Assembly: GCA_022825885.1 (NCBI GenBank) | Contig: JAJDVY010000003.1 | Span: 1-64,000 of the forward strand | Reading direction: 5' to 3' | DNA: 64,000 nt | DNA from: Nitrospirales bacterium | GTDB lineage: Bacteria; Nitrospirota; Nitrospiria; Nitrospirales; UBA8639 | Shown: in pieces, positions 43,294 to 53,138 of the stretch | Layout of the letters: each line of letters begins with the position of its first letter | Position numbering within the stretch: position 1 is the first letter of the stretch | Translations under genes and position numbers: made by a program | Notes under the pieces: model-generated | Told to the model about the DNA's origin: nothing | The model's database searches: none | What the model saw: only the letters and a program-made list of their open reading frames with translations

Positions 43294-43568
43294 ATGCCGA
43301 CCCTGGATTTCAGAGGCAAACCACTCGTTTACGCCCATCACCTGAGCGTCCCCGCACGAACACTTGAGCCGGAGGACAAAAAATCCCTCCCGCCGAAAGG
43401 CCGCAAACCGTCCCTTGACGACAACGTGAACAGTCCCATGATGCAGGAGTGGCCAAGAAAAAACAGAAAACCGCCGTCGTCTTCGCCACCCACAAATTCA
43501 TGAGCCAAAAAGAATTGACCCACATGGGCATCACGTTCTGCGGATCGCCGCATGGCGTATCTTTCTAA
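43294..43568 (+). pseudogene. Remnant of a site-specific (type III-like) DNA methyltransferase gene
   Basis: Residues 1-44 from ATG 43294 (TLDFRGKPLVYAHHLSVPAR, then KGRKPSLDDN) match the N-terminus of Mod-type adenine methyltransferases, where NLIIHGDN and the catalytic DPPY would follow. Here the match stops at SLDDN and the frame ends at 43503. A second frame from about 43449 to a TAA at 43568 (KKKQKTAVVFATHKFMSQKE, then THMGITF) may be the 3' end of the same or another gene. The middle, with all catalytic motifs, is gone. Confidence 0.5.
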
Positions 43569-43624
43569 AAATGCGATAAGATTAGTTACAGTTCGATCCA
43601 CTTACTCGCAAAGAGAGAATACAT

Positions 43625-43867
43625 ATGAAATCAATTGACAAGAATATAGTTATAGCCTCGGACGGCAAACTCCCGTCGGCCTTCCGCGAGGCATTTGGCC
43701 GAAAGGCCTGTGTGATTGTTCATCTGCAAGAAGACGCTCACAGGAAAACGCAGGGCATAAGCCACCCAATGGATCTCGCCGGCAAGATTCGGGCATTCCA
43801 AGACGTTGATGCCCCCGTCGCTTGGCAACGTGCCCTTCGAGATTCGTGGAAACGCGATGAGATTTAA
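43625..43867 (+). CDS. Small antitoxin-like protein
   Basis: 80 residues. The start IDKNIVIASDGKLPSAFREA recalls AbrB/MazE-type or other small antitoxin proteins. The C-terminal part (GKIRAFQDVDAPVAWQRALRD) resembles tails of antitoxins that mask a toxin. It overlaps the hicB gene by 11 bases. No complete toxin partner is recognisable, since hicA next door is cut short. The family is uncertain. Confidence 0.5.
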   Translation: MKSIDKNIVIASDGKLPSAFREAFGRKACVIVHLQEDAHRKTQGISHPMDLAGKIRAFQDVDAPVAWQRALRDSWKRDEI

Positions 43868-44063
43868 CGTAACGGTTGATCGAGATGAAGACGGGTTATG
43901 GATTGTTGAATGCCCTGCAATCCCAGGTTGTGTGAGTCAAGGCCAAACGAAAATTGAGGCACTCGACAACATCAAGGGTGCCATCGCGCTGTGCCTTGAA
44001 GTACGTGCGAAACAAGGGATGCCCTTGACCATCGAGACGCGGCAAATAGAGGTCGCGGTGTAA
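43857..44063 (+). CDS. hicB: HicB-family antitoxin
   Basis: 68 residues. RFNVTVDRDEDGLWIVECPA then IPGCVSQGQTKIEALDNIKGAI is the HicB partial RNase-H fold. It lacks a C-terminal DNA-binding helix, as in the short HicB group that binds HicA only. ATG 43857 lies inside the preceding gene. The TAATG junction at 44061-44065 couples it to the hicA start, which is broken after about ten codons, so this antitoxin is probably an orphan. Confidence 0.8.
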   Translation: MRFNVTVDRDEDGLWIVECPAIPGCVSQGQTKIEALDNIKGAIALCLEVRAKQGMPLTIETRQIEVAV

Positions 44064-44125
44064 TGCCCGTATTGCCTGCTTTAAGCGGGAAAGTCAGAAA
44101 TTCTAGAATTATATTGGCAATATGA
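44063..44125 (+). pseudogene. Truncated hicA toxin start
   Basis: ATG 44063 overlaps the hicB stop. PVLPALSGK is the normal beginning of HicA toxins of this group (next would be a helix, then a GSH motif). Unrelated codons follow and a TGA ends it at 44125. The missing rest is not found in the window. The break lies just before the DruA-like gene, marking the likely left junction of an insertion. Confidence 0.6.
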
Positions 44126-45273
44126 ATTGGGACGTCGCTATGCGCTCATCTCTTATACGAAAGATCAACTACACCCTACGAATGCAAGGATATGACATAT
44201 CCAAGGGTATGTTCTCACTCACCAGAGGAGATAGAGAAAATCTGCGACGAACACATGCTTTGGCGAAAAGGGAACGGATTGCCAGGAAAATTCCCTTTAT
44301 TCGCGATCATACAATATTTATTCAAGATCATATGATTGATGGCAAGGATTTACGTATTGAGAATATCTCGCCAAAACTGATCCCTGTCGTCAAAACGTCA
44401 CACTGGGAAACACTCTTTCGATGGTGGAATTATGTCTGGTGGAGCATGCCGTACGAGGCGGCTTATGGGCGGCAGATGCGATATATTGTTTGGGATCAAC
44501 ATCATCAAGCAGTTATCGGACTTATTGGCTTACACAGTCCGCTTTTGTCTTGGGCCCCTCGTGACCACTATTTAGGCCTCCCCCCGGCAAAACGTGATTA
44601 TTGGGTTAATCAGTCGATGAGTGCTCAACGAGTTGGGGCTGTGCCACCATATAATATCATCTTGGGTGGGAAGCTGGTCGCCATGCTCATGACAAGTGAC
44701 ACCTTACGTAAAGATTTTCACAGAAAATATTCGAAGCAAGCTACAGTGCTACAAAAACGAGAGTTGCCCGCCAACCTCTTATTTATCACCACAACAGGCG
44801 CATTCGGTAAAAGCAGCCTCTATACACGGTTAAAATTTGGCGATGAGCAGTTGGCTTCGTTTATCGGCTACTCTAACGGCTCAGGATCGTTTCACGTTCC
44901 AGATGCAATCTACGAACAACTGTTAACTGAGTTGGACAAAAGCGGCGTGAATGTCAAGCGAGGATACGGTCATGGCCCTTCGCGCAAGATGCGCCTGATT
45001 CGGGCAGGAATGGAAGCGCTGGGCTATCAGAACGGCGTCCTTCACGGCGTGAAGCGCGCCATTTATTTGTTCCGGTTTGCCAGGAATTTGGATAGGTTGA
45101 TTGCCGGCAAGGCCCAACGACCTCTCTGGCATCATCGTCAGGAAAGCGACCTTACCGACTTTTGGAAAAATCGTTGGATTTTACCCAGAATCGACGTACG
45201 CGGAGCATGCTTGCGACAATTTAACAAGAAGCAATTCATCGATGAACAACTTAAGGAGATCGACTGCTTATGA
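44122..45273 (+). CDS. DruA-like DUF4338 protein
   Basis: 383 residues. The core RYIVWDQHHQAVIGLIGLHS, APRDHYLGLPPAKRDYWVNQ and FIGYSNGSGSF match the DUF4338 (DruA) layout, including the APRD and G-rich end motifs. In Druantia type I, DruA appears with DruB-E; here no DruE helicase is present. The start is ATG 44122, or 44140 if the first lacks a binding site. Its last four bases are the start of the NurA-like gene. Codon and base use are AT-richer than neighbours outside the island. The molecular role of DruA is not known to me. Confidence 0.7.
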   Translation: MNWDVAMRSSLIRKINYTLRMQGYDISKGMFSLTRGDRENLRRTHALAKRERIARKIPFIRDHTIFIQDHMIDGKDLRIENISPKLIPVVKTSHWETLFRWWNYVWWSMPYEAAYGRQMRYIVWDQHHQAVIGLIGLHSPLLSWAPRDHYLGLPPAKRDYWVNQSMSAQRVGAVPPYNIILGGKLVAMLMTSDTLRKDFHRKYSKQATVLQKRELPANLLFITTTGAFGKSSLYTRLKFGDEQLASFIGYSNGSGSFHVPDAIYEQLLTELDKSGVNVKRGYGHGPSRKMRLIRAGMEALGYQNGVLHGVKRAIYLFRFARNLDRLIAGKAQRPLWHHRQESDLTDFWKNRWILPRIDVRGACLRQFNKKQFIDEQLKEIDCL

Positions 45274-46481
45274 GCACAGGCGGTCCGACTCCTTATGCCC
45301 ATTTACCCGAGGATTTGATTCAGAAAATGCTCGAAGCCGTTCCTTGCACGGTGGAAAAGATGGAAGCGATGCTCGGTTCACAGAATGAACCCATTGAAGC
45401 AGGAATAAGAGCACTTAGAGATCAGAACTTTATATACACATTGAACCCGCAAACACCTTCCATCAATTCACTCATGGCCTCTGATGGCGGTCAGGTTATA
45501 GAAAGAATGAGCGGCATGGATCTATTGCTTGCTGTTGCCGTCGGAGTCGAAGGATTGCACAATCAAGATGGCGATGGCTGGAAGGCTAACAGCAATCAAT
45601 ACGAGCAATGGCAGACGGTTATGCCGCACGACGAAGCGACGCCTCGTTTGTGCCAGGGCGCAATGTTTCTTATGGAAATCGGTGTACTTGCCGGCGCAAC
45701 GCATGAAATAAGAATAATGGATGGCGCACATTTTACGCCGTTGCTGAAAATCAACAGCATGCTGTCAGCCAAGGAAGAACATGCTGGCGAGGAGTATGTT
45801 ACCGCTTTACGTGGTTTTCTGCGTGAAACTTACAGAAAAATCATCCCCGATATTCCAGACATCATATCGAATGCGTTAAACGACCCCGGCATTATAGCAA
45901 TGGCAAAATACAGTTCGTCTCGTGACATTCTGGATTCTCATGTCAGGAGTGCGGACATTAACGGCATTACCCTGGATGACAAAACCTTTTTTGCGCTTGG
46001 TTTGGATTCGGACGAATACACGAAACCGATGTCCGTAGGTCAAAGCGAAGAAGAAAGAAGAAAAATATGGAACGAACTACACATACACTGCAATCTGGAA
46101 ATTGAAGAGAGAGAAGATCTCAACCAACATCTCGAACGGGCTATTCAGCCCATACGCACAAGAAACGGAAAGGAACGAAAAGAATCCGAACTGTTCTTTA
46201 CATATTACAAGCCTTATGCCAACGGCCCTGCATACAGAATTGAATGCAAGCGTTCTCTTGCCACAGACGTCAGGCGCTTTGAAGGTGTACTGGCTGGCAT
46301 CAAGCAGCAAATCATCTATCCTGACGTCCGGGAACCCTTTCCTCAATATTTGGCGGACTTGATGGCGAAGAGTGTCTCCGGGGGGCTGCACGCCCTACAG
46401 GATGCCGTACGTCTTTCGCTTGTCCGTGAGTCGAACAGCGCGGACCGTGTCGATTTATTGTTTTCCTACCGGAGTCGCTAA
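45270..46481 (+). CDS. NurA-like nuclease
   Basis: 403 residues. A first acidic motif ASDGGQV (Asp72), a second IMDGAHF (Asp151) and a late SGGLHALQDAV block parallel the NurA domain, an RNase-H-fold 5'-3' nuclease whose manganese ligands are such aspartates. In archaea NurA works with HerA to resect DNA ends. Here it sits exactly between the DruA-like and HerA-like genes, overlapping each by 4 and 1 bases. The level of similarity is low and the call rests partly on that context. Confidence 0.7.
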   Translation: MSTGGPTPYAHLPEDLIQKMLEAVPCTVEKMEAMLGSQNEPIEAGIRALRDQNFIYTLNPQTPSINSLMASDGGQVIERMSGMDLLLAVAVGVEGLHNQDGDGWKANSNQYEQWQTVMPHDEATPRLCQGAMFLMEIGVLAGATHEIRIMDGAHFTPLLKINSMLSAKEEHAGEEYVTALRGFLRETYRKIIPDIPDIISNALNDPGIIAMAKYSSSRDILDSHVRSADINGITLDDKTFFALGLDSDEYTKPMSVGQSEEERRKIWNELHIHCNLEIEEREDLNQHLERAIQPIRTRNGKERKESELFFTYYKPYANGPAYRIECKRSLATDVRRFEGVLAGIKQQIIYPDVREPFPQYLADLMAKSVSGGLHALQDAVRLSLVRESNSADRVDLLFSYRSR

Positions 46482-48274
46482 TGAGCCAAACCAACAAACC
46501 TCTATACGAAATGGTGAGTAAAATTAATGCTGTGCCACTGGGTGTCGTTAGTTCTCCAAGCACGACACTGGAAATTGCCTTGGATATTCGTAAGGCGAGT
46601 GAGAGCAGACGTGCGTTAGGGCAAATGGTTTTTGCACAATTGGAAGAGGATGGCCGGCGCATTTTGTCTCTCGGGCAGATCGTCGAAGTGGAAACCAAAA
46701 ATCGCTGGCACGAAGATCCCTCCTTTAAAGGTGTGATAAAGCATCATGGGAGCCTACCTCATTTAAGCGGTGTGGCGGACAATCGAATGGCAAAAATAAG
46801 TGTGCAATCAAGTTTTGATGTTACCAATCAAGAGCCGGAGATTTATTTGCTGGGAATGTCCCCTTCAACTGGAATCCCTGTGGAAATTGTGAACAACGAT
46901 CTAATGGATTTACTCGTTCAACATCACAAAAAAGCCATTACTTATCTCGGTAAAGTCTATGGAACAGATGTTGACTTGCCGATGTGGTTTAAACATTTTG
47001 GTCGAGACGAAGATATTCCAGCCTTGGGCGCAAAAGACGCCTACCATATAGGTGTGTTCGGTAAAACCGGTTCGGGGAAAAGCGTGACTTCCGCCCTGAT
47101 GTTGCTTGCCTACGCCAAAAACAAAAAACACATGAACATTCTGGTCTTAGATCCGCAGGGTCAATTTTACAAAGATCGTGATTTGTTACCTGGCGAAGAA
47201 GGGCATCTGCTGGAAGAGATACAAAGAACCGGCATGAACGTTCAAAAATTCAAACTAATTGAAGATGTGTCTCTTCCTGAGACACATATTGAGCTTTTCG
47301 CGGAATTGCTGGCAAACAATGGGTTTATTCAAGAAGCGTTCGGACCATTTTATACCGATGAAAAGGCTGAGCTCATGGGAGCGTCGATCGCCTCCTATAT
47401 AGATGGCCTAGCGAACAACCCGAGCTTTAAGCTGAATAGCGTAGATCCAATGGACCTGCTTTTGAAGATGACTGAACGTTTTGTAACGGTGAAAAGGGAG
47501 AAAGGCGAAAAAGACTTCTCAAAATATATAAAGGATGTCTATGGCACGCGGCCTACGCAAGAGAGACTACTTAGTGCAATTCAAAAAGTACACGATGCCT
47601 TGGAACGTAACCAATCACCACCTTATCTGGAAACATGGAAACAGGCATTGGCCATGTTTTCGAAAGATCGCAAAACGAATATTGCGAAGATTTGCGAAAT
47701 AATCACGGGAAAAAACCGAGGCAATTTTGTAGTGCTGGACTTGAGTCCTTCCGAAGGGGAAATCGAAAACGACAATTTGCAGGCGCTGTTTTTGCGCCTC
47801 ATTGAAAAAGGCATCGTTGAGTCCGGGGGAAATTTGTATGCCAAGGGTGACAGTGCCAACTGCCTGATCGTCATGGATGAGGCTCACCGCTTTATTTCAA
47901 GTCATTCGCCTGACTCTCGAATCAAGGATCTGACCCGTGAGATCGTCGACGCCTTTCGTACGACGCGCAAATACGGCATCGGCCATATGTTTATCACGCA
48001 ATCCCTGGAATCCTTGGATGACGAAATCATCAAACAGATGCGAATCTTTGCATTTGGCCATGGATTGACCATGGGTTCCGAATTGCGCAAGGTGAAAGAG
48101 ATTATCAACAATCAAGCATCAGTTAACCTTTATGCATCATTTATCGATCCTAGCAACAGCGGGAAATTTCCCTTCATGTTCTTTGGACCGGTATCGCCTT
48201 TTTCGGCAACCGGCTCTCCACTGTTCGTTGAGATTTACAGCAGCTACCAAGACTACTGTATCAAGAACCAATAG
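46481..48274 (+). CDS. HerA-like hexameric DNA-translocating ATPase
   Basis: 597 residues. After an N-terminal HAS-barrel-like domain (QMVFAQLEEDGRRILSLGQI) comes the motor: Walker A GKTGSGKS at 194-201, Walker B NCLIVMDEAHRFI and the sensor-like TTRKYGIGHMFITQ. HerA hexamers push double-stranded DNA to NurA. A GPVSPFSATGSPLFV tail is typical of HerA. TAATG links it to the NurA-like gene. Together with DruA it forms an operon of three, all with intact-looking motifs. Confidence 0.85.
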   Translation: MSQTNKPLYEMVSKINAVPLGVVSSPSTTLEIALDIRKASESRRALGQMVFAQLEEDGRRILSLGQIVEVETKNRWHEDPSFKGVIKHHGSLPHLSGVADNRMAKISVQSSFDVTNQEPEIYLLGMSPSTGIPVEIVNNDLMDLLVQHHKKAITYLGKVYGTDVDLPMWFKHFGRDEDIPALGAKDAYHIGVFGKTGSGKSVTSALMLLAYAKNKKHMNILVLDPQGQFYKDRDLLPGEEGHLLEEIQRTGMNVQKFKLIEDVSLPETHIELFAELLANNGFIQEAFGPFYTDEKAELMGASIASYIDGLANNPSFKLNSVDPMDLLLKMTERFVTVKREKGEKDFSKYIKDVYGTRPTQERLLSAIQKVHDALERNQSPPYLETWKQALAMFSKDRKTNIAKICEIITGKNRGNFVVLDLSPSEGEIENDNLQALFLRLIEKGIVESGGNLYAKGDSANCLIVMDEAHRFISSHSPDSRIKDLTREIVDAFRTTRKYGIGHMFITQSLESLDDEIIKQMRIFAFGHGLTMGSELRKVKEIINNQASVNLYASFIDPSNSGKFPFMFFGPVSPFSATGSPLFVEIYSSYQDYCIKNQ

Positions 48275-48339
48275 AGAAGCCCTCGATTGAGAGGAAGCAG
48301 CCAAGCAAAGAAGCAAAAAATATCAGGGAAACCTTAGGC

Positions 48340-49137
48340 TTGAAAGAAACACAGCAGCAGATTTGTTTCATTGTCATTTTGGGAACACTTTGTGGGCTTG
48401 CCCTGCTTGCTGTTCCCCTCCAGGCGGAAGCGCCGTCTGCGCTTCACGTGGGGGCTTTTTCCCGCGCACAGGCCGGGGGACCCTATCCTGATTCCTGGAA
48501 GCCGCTCACGTTCCACAAGATCGACCAGCATACCGAGTACTCGTTGGTGGAAGACGAGGGGACCGTGGTCGTCAAGGCCGTGAGCCGCGGCTCTTCCTCG
48601 GGGTTGATCCGGGAAGTGACTATCGACCCCAAGGAATATCCCATTATCGAATGGCGCTGGAAGATCGAGAACGTGTTGCAACAGAGTGACGTCACCACCA
48701 AGGAGGGAGATGATTACCCTGCCCGGTTGTATATCACGTTCGTCTATGACGAGAGCAAAATCGACTTTTTGGACCAGGCCCAATATGAACTGGCCAAACT
48801 GCTTCACGGGCAATATCCCCCGACCGGAGCCATCAATTACATCTGGGAGAGTCGAAGTCCGATCGGGACTATGATTCCCAATCCCTACACGGACCGCGCC
48901 GTCATGATCGTCGTCGAAAGCGGAGAGGCCAAAGCCGGGCAGTGGGTGACCGAATCGCGCAACTTGTACGAGGATTATCGAACAGCGTTCGGGGATGACC
49001 CGCCCCCGGTCTCCGGAGTGGCCGTGATGACGGATACCGACAACACGCAGGAATCCGCCGTGGCCTATTACGGCGACATCACGTTTAGGAAAGGCGGCGG
49101 ATACAATGCCTCTACCTCCCCTCGCCCCTCCTTATAA
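48340..49137 (+). CDS. DUF3047 secreted protein
   Basis: 265 residues. A signal peptide (ICFIVILGTLCGLALLAVPL, cut after QAEA) leads into the DUF3047 pattern: GLIREVTIDPKEYPIIEWRWK, DDYPARLYITFVYD and NPYTDRAVMIVVESG. It is probably a periplasmic beta-sandwich protein; no activity is known. The start is TTG 48340 with AGGGAA about ten bases ahead; no ATG in frame is near. The last codons (TSPRPSL) fall in a CCCCTCCTT palindrome, so the original C-terminus may have been extended by a repeat. Confidence 0.75.
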   Translation: MKETQQQICFIVILGTLCGLALLAVPLQAEAPSALHVGAFSRAQAGGPYPDSWKPLTFHKIDQHTEYSLVEDEGTVVVKAVSRGSSSGLIREVTIDPKEYPIIEWRWKIENVLQQSDVTTKEGDDYPARLYITFVYDESKIDFLDQAQYELAKLLHGQYPPTGAINYIWESRSPIGTMIPNPYTDRAVMIVVESGEAKAGQWVTESRNLYEDYRTAFGDDPPPVSGVAVMTDTDNTQESAVAYYGDITFRKGGGYNASTSPRPSL

Positions 49138-49145
49138 AGGAGGGG
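49125..49145. terminator. Perfect hairpin CCCCTCCTT-ATA-AAGGAGGGG
   Basis: Nine-base arms with a three-base loop across the DUF3047 stop codon and towards the convergent metH end. No T-run follows, so it may be a repeat rather than a true terminator. Confidence 0.5.
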
Positions 49146-49173
49146 AATAGGAGAAGGGGGGAGTGATGGAGGA

Positions 49174-52100
49174 TTACAGCAGATTCGGGGAGAGCCAGCG
49201 TTCGACGGCGGACACGTCCATACGCTTGCGCACGGCGTAGTCCTTGACTTGGTCATGGTCGATCTTTCCCACGGCGAAGTATTTGGCTTGGGGATGGGCG
49301 AAGTACAGGCCGCTGACTGATGCGGCCGGGACCATGGCATAGGTTTCGGTCAGGTGAATGCCGGTGCGCGTTTCGACCGCCAGCAAGTCGAACAGGATTC
49401 GTTTTTCGGTGTGGTCCGGGCACGCGGGATAGCCCGGAGCCGGACGGATTCCCCGATAGCGCTCCCGGATCAGGTCTTCGGTCGACAGGTGTTCTTCCGT
49501 GCCGTACCCCCAGGCTTTCCGGACTTCCCGGTGGAGCCATTCGGCAAATGCTTCCGCCAGCCTGTCGGCCAGGGCTTTGGCCATGATGGCGTTGTAATCG
49601 TCATGGTCTTTTTCGAATCGCCCACACAGCGCGTCGAGCCCGATTCCCGTAGTCACCGCAAACCCGCCCAGGTAATCCGGAAGCCCCGTTGATTTAGACG
49701 CGATAAAGTCGGCAAGGGCATAGTTGGCATCGCCTTTGGGTTTTTCAAATTGCTGGCGCAGGGTATGGAAGGTCGCAAGCACGTCCGACCGCGATTCATC
49801 TTTGTAGACTTCAATGTCATCGTCCACGCTATTGGCCGGGAACAATCCGTACACCGCCTTGGCCGTGAGCAACCGGCGGTCGAGCACGTCCTTGAGTAAC
49901 GTCCGGGCGTCATTGAACAATTCTTTCGCCTTGCTCCCGACAACCGGATCTTCGAAAATTTGGGGGTACCGCCCCTTCAATTCCCACGTATGGAAGAACG
50001 GCGACCAGTCGATGACCGGCACCAGGTCGCTCAACGGCTGCTCGTCGATCACCCGCGTGCCCAGGAAATTTGGCGTCGCTCGCTCCGACGTATGCCAATC
50101 AATCGGCATCCGCCGTTTCCGGGCCTCTTCCAGCGGCAACAATTTTTTCAGAGTCTTCTTGCCTTCATAGGCTTCCCGCGACTGTTCTTGTTGCTGCCGG
50201 ACCGTCTCTACGAACCCCGGCTTTTCGTCCTTGCTCAACAATTGCCGGACGACGTTCACGGCCAACGACGCATCCGTCACGTGTACGACCGGCTCGGGAT
50301 AGCCCGGAGCGATCTTGACGGCCGTATGGGCCTTGCTCGTGGTGGCGCCGCCGATGAGGAGCGGCACGTCGAAGCCCTGGCGGGCCATTTCTTTCGCGTT
50401 GTATGCCATCTCTTCCAACGACGGGGTGATCAAGCCGCTCAGGCCGATCATATCGACCTGCTCTTCCCTGGCCTTCGTCAAGATTTTGTCGCAAGGCACC
50501 ATGACGCCGAGATCGATCACCTCGTAGTTGTTACATCCCAACACCACCCCAACGATGTTTTTGCCGATGTCATGCACGTCGCCCTTGACCGTGGCGAGCA
50601 GCACCTTGCCCTGGGACGTACTCCCTGACGCCTCCTTTTCCTGCTCCATAAAGGGCAATAAATAGGCCACGGCTTTTTTCATGACCCGCGCGCTCTTGAC
50701 CACCTGCGGCAAGAACATTTTTCCGGCGCCGAAGAGTTCTCCTACGACGTTCATGCCGTCCATCAACGGACCTTCGATGATCCTGAGCGGTTTGTCGTAT
50801 TTTTGCCGGGCCTCTTCCACGTCTCCGTCGATGAATTCCACGATCCCTTTGATCAATGCATGCGAGAGCCGCGCTTCGACCGTGCCTGCCCGCCAGGCAT
50901 CGGCCTTGACGACTGATTTTCCTTCCTGTTTCACAGTTTCGGCGAAGTCGACCAGCCGCTCGGTCGCGTCGGACCGCCGATTCAACAGGACGTCCTCGAC
51001 CAGTTCCAGCAGGTCTTTGGGGATCTCCTCGTACACGCCCAACTGCCCGGCATTGACGATCGCCATGTCCAACCCGGCCTTGATCGCGTGATACAGAAAC
51101 GCCGCGTGCATGGCCTCACGCACGACGTTGTTTCCGCGGAACGAGAAGGAAATGTTGCTGACGCCGCCGCTGGTTTTACAATGCGGCAACGTGGCCTTGA
51201 TTTGCCGAACGGCCTCAATGAAATTGATCGCGTAGTCGTTGTGCTCTTCTATACCCGTGGCGACCGTCAGGATGTTCGGGTCGAAAATAATGTCCTGGGG
51301 CGGAAACGCGACGCCTTCCGTCAGGATCTTGTACGCCCTGGTGCAGATCTCAACCTTCCGGTCGATGGTATCGGCCTGCCCTGTTTCATCGAACGCCATC
51401 ACGACCACGGCTGCGCCGTACCGCTTGACCAGCCTGGCCTGTTCCTTGAACGTCTCCTCGCCTTCCTTAAGGCTGATGGAATTGACCACGCCCTTCCCCT
51501 GCACGCATTGCAGACCGGCCTCGATCACTGACCACTTCGAGCTGTCGATCATGATCGGGACGCGACAAATATCCGGCTCCGACGCGACGAGGTTCAGAAA
51601 CCGCGCCATGGCGTTTTCGGAATCAAGCAGGGCTTCGTCCATGTTGACGTCAATCAGTTGCGCGCCCCCTTCCACCTGCTGCCGGGCCACGGCCAAGGCC
51701 TCCTCGAATTGATCTTCGCGAATCAGCCGGGCGAATTTCGGTGAGCCCGTGACGTTCGTGCGTTCCCCGACGTTCACGAAGTTCAACTCGGGCCGGACCG
51801 TCAGCGGTTCCAACCCGCTCAACCGCGTGGCATGATCAGGTTCGACCACCGTATGCGGCGGCAGGTCACGCACCGCTTCGTCAATCGCGGCAATGTGCTC
51901 CGGCGTGCTGCCGCAGCACCCGCCCACGATGTTCAACCACCCGTTCCCGGCGAATTCCCGCAAGTCCGCGGCCATCAGTTCGGGGGTTTCGTCGAACCCG
52001 CCGAAGGCGTTCGGCAGCCCCGCATTGGGATGGCAACTGATGTACACCGGGGCCAATTTCGAGAGTTCTTCGATATAGGGACGCATCTGCTTGGCCCCCA

Positions 52101-52851
52101 GGGCGCAGTTGATCCCCACGCTGAAGGGGTCCGCGTCGGCAATCGAATGCCAAAACGCTTCGATCGTCTGCCCGGAAAGCGTTCGCCCGCTTTGATCGGT
52201 AATAGTCACGGACACCATGACCGGAATCGACAGCCCCTGTTCCTGGCGGTACTGGTCAATGGCAAAAAACGCAGCCTTCGCGTTGAGCGTATCGAAGATC
52301 GTCTCCACGAGCAGCAGGTCGCTTCCACCCTCCACGAGCCCTCGCACCTGTTCGACGTACGCTTGCCGCAATTGGTCAAACGTCACCGCGCGAAACGCCG
52401 GGTTGTTCACGTCCGGCGACATGGACGCCGTCCGGTTGGTGGGCCCCATCACCCCGGCCACGAATCGCGGTCGTGAGGGATCCTGCGTCATCACCGCGTC
52501 CGCCGCCTTCCGCGCCACCGTGGCCCCGGCCACGTTCAACTCATAGGCCAGGTGCTCCATTTGATAATCGGCCATTGAGATCGCCGTGGAGTTGAACGTA
52601 TTCGTTTCGATCATGTCCGCGCCGGCTTCCAGGTATTCCCGGTGGAGCGAGCCGATCAGGTCCGGTTGAGTCAGCACCAACAGATCGTTGTTGCCTTTGA
52701 GGTCACAAGGATGCGCGGCAAACCGCTCCCCGCGAAAGTCAGCTTCCGACAGGTTCTGTTTCTGGATCATCGTGCCCATGGCACCATCCAGCACGATGAT
52801 CCGCCGGCCAAGCCGGTCTTTCAGTTCTGCGATGCAGGCTCTCGGATTCAT
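49174..52851 (-). CDS. metH: Cobalamin-dependent methionine synthase
   Basis: 1225 residues, full length. Domains in order: homocysteine-binding barrel ([10 protein letters not shown]; zinc cysteines in [12 protein letters not shown]), pterin-binding barrel ([23 protein letters not shown]), cap and cobalamin domain with the DVHDIGKN motif providing the axial histidine, then the activation domain ([20 protein letters not shown]). It transfers methyl from methyl-tetrahydrofolate to homocysteine. ATG 52851 is preferred over a start 24 residues earlier. I see no cobalamin riboswitch upstream. Confidence 0.97.
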   Translation of the reverse strand: MNPRACIAELKDRLGRRIIVLDGAMGTMIQKQNLSEADFRGERFAAHPCDLKGNNDLLVLTQPDLIGSLHREYLEAGADMIETNTFNSTAISMADYQMEHLAYELNVAGATVARKAADAVMTQDPSRPRFVAGVMGPTNRTASMSPDVNNPAFRAVTFDQLRQAYVEQVRGLVEGGSDLLLVETIFDTLNAKAAFFAIDQYRQEQGLSIPVMVSVTITDQSGRTLSGQTIEAFWHSIADADPFSVGINCALGAKQMRPYIEELSKLAPVYISCHPNAGLPNAFGGFDETPELMAADLREFAGNGWLNIVGGCCGSTPEHIAAIDEAVRDLPPHTVVEPDHATRLSGLEPLTVRPELNFVNVGERTNVTGSPKFARLIREDQFEEALAVARQQVEGGAQLIDVNMDEALLDSENAMARFLNLVASEPDICRVPIMIDSSKWSVIEAGLQCVQGKGVVNSISLKEGEETFKEQARLVKRYGAAVVVMAFDETGQADTIDRKVEICTRAYKILTEGVAFPPQDIIFDPNILTVATGIEEHNDYAINFIEAVRQIKATLPHCKTSGGVSNISFSFRGNNVVREAMHAAFLYHAIKAGLDMAIVNAGQLGVYEEIPKDLLELVEDVLLNRRSDATERLVDFAETVKQEGKSVVKADAWRAGTVEARLSHALIKGIVEFIDGDVEEARQKYDKPLRIIEGPLMDGMNVVGELFGAGKMFLPQVVKSARVMKKAVAYLLPFMEQEKEASGSTSQGKVLLATVKGDVHDIGKNIVGVVLGCNNYEVIDLGVMVPCDKILTKAREEQVDMIGLSGLITPSLEEMAYNAKEMARQGFDVPLLIGGATTSKAHTAVKIAPGYPEPVVHVTDASLAVNVVRQLLSKDEKPGFVETVRQQQEQSREAYEGKKTLKKLLPLEEARKRRMPIDWHTSERATPNFLGTRVIDEQPLSDLVPVIDWSPFFHTWELKGRYPQIFEDPVVGSKAKELFNDARTLLKDVLDRRLLTAKAVYGLFPANSVDDDIEVYKDESRSDVLATFHTLRQQFEKPKGDANYALADFIASKSTGLPDYLGGFAVTTGIGLDALCGRFEKDHDDYNAIMAKALADRLAEAFAEWLHREVRKAWGYGTEEHLSTEDLIRERYRGIRPAPGYPACPDHTEKRILFDLLAVETRTGIHLTETYAMVPAASVSGLYFAHPQAKYFAVGKIDHDQVKDYAVRKRMDVSAVERWLSPNLL

Positions 52852-53080
52852 TATGCGATTCTCATCGTCAAATGATTGTCGGGCACGATGGCTTCGCCCT
52901 CTCACCCCAACGCTCCCTCGCACTAGGAGAGTCAGAACAAAGCGCTTCTGAGTAAAAGAGGTGACTATACTGAACCGCGTCTCGCCCGGTCAAAATCAAT
53001 ACTGGGATACTATGCGGTTTCCGCACGTTGCTTGACTCAACATCAGTCCGGGGTTACGATGAATTTCGTTGAGTCTGATC

Positions 53081-53138
53081 GAGTCAATTCATGCAATGCT
53101 TTTGTTCCCGAGTCAATTCATGCAATGCTTTTGTTCCC
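53081..53138 (+). repeat. Exact 29-base tandem duplication at a gene start
   Basis: GAGTCAATTCATGCAATGCT plus TTTGTTCCC occurs twice, at 53081-53109 and 53110-53138, without a mismatch. Each unit has an ATG; only the second is in frame with the downstream gene's signal peptide start. Confidence 0.95.

Noticed and set aside
43010-43300. Small ORFs in the palindrome region (43017-43211 and minus-strand frames)
   Set aside because: They are made of the palindromes themselves, with no ribosome-binding site or known domain.
48275-48339. Downstream half of hicA after the HerA gene
   Set aside because: No HicA-like GSH motif or helix in any frame, so the right junction of the insertion could not be placed.
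52852-53040. Possible cobalamin riboswitch before metH
   Set aside because: No B12-box (GCCACTG) or matching helices seen on the minus strand.
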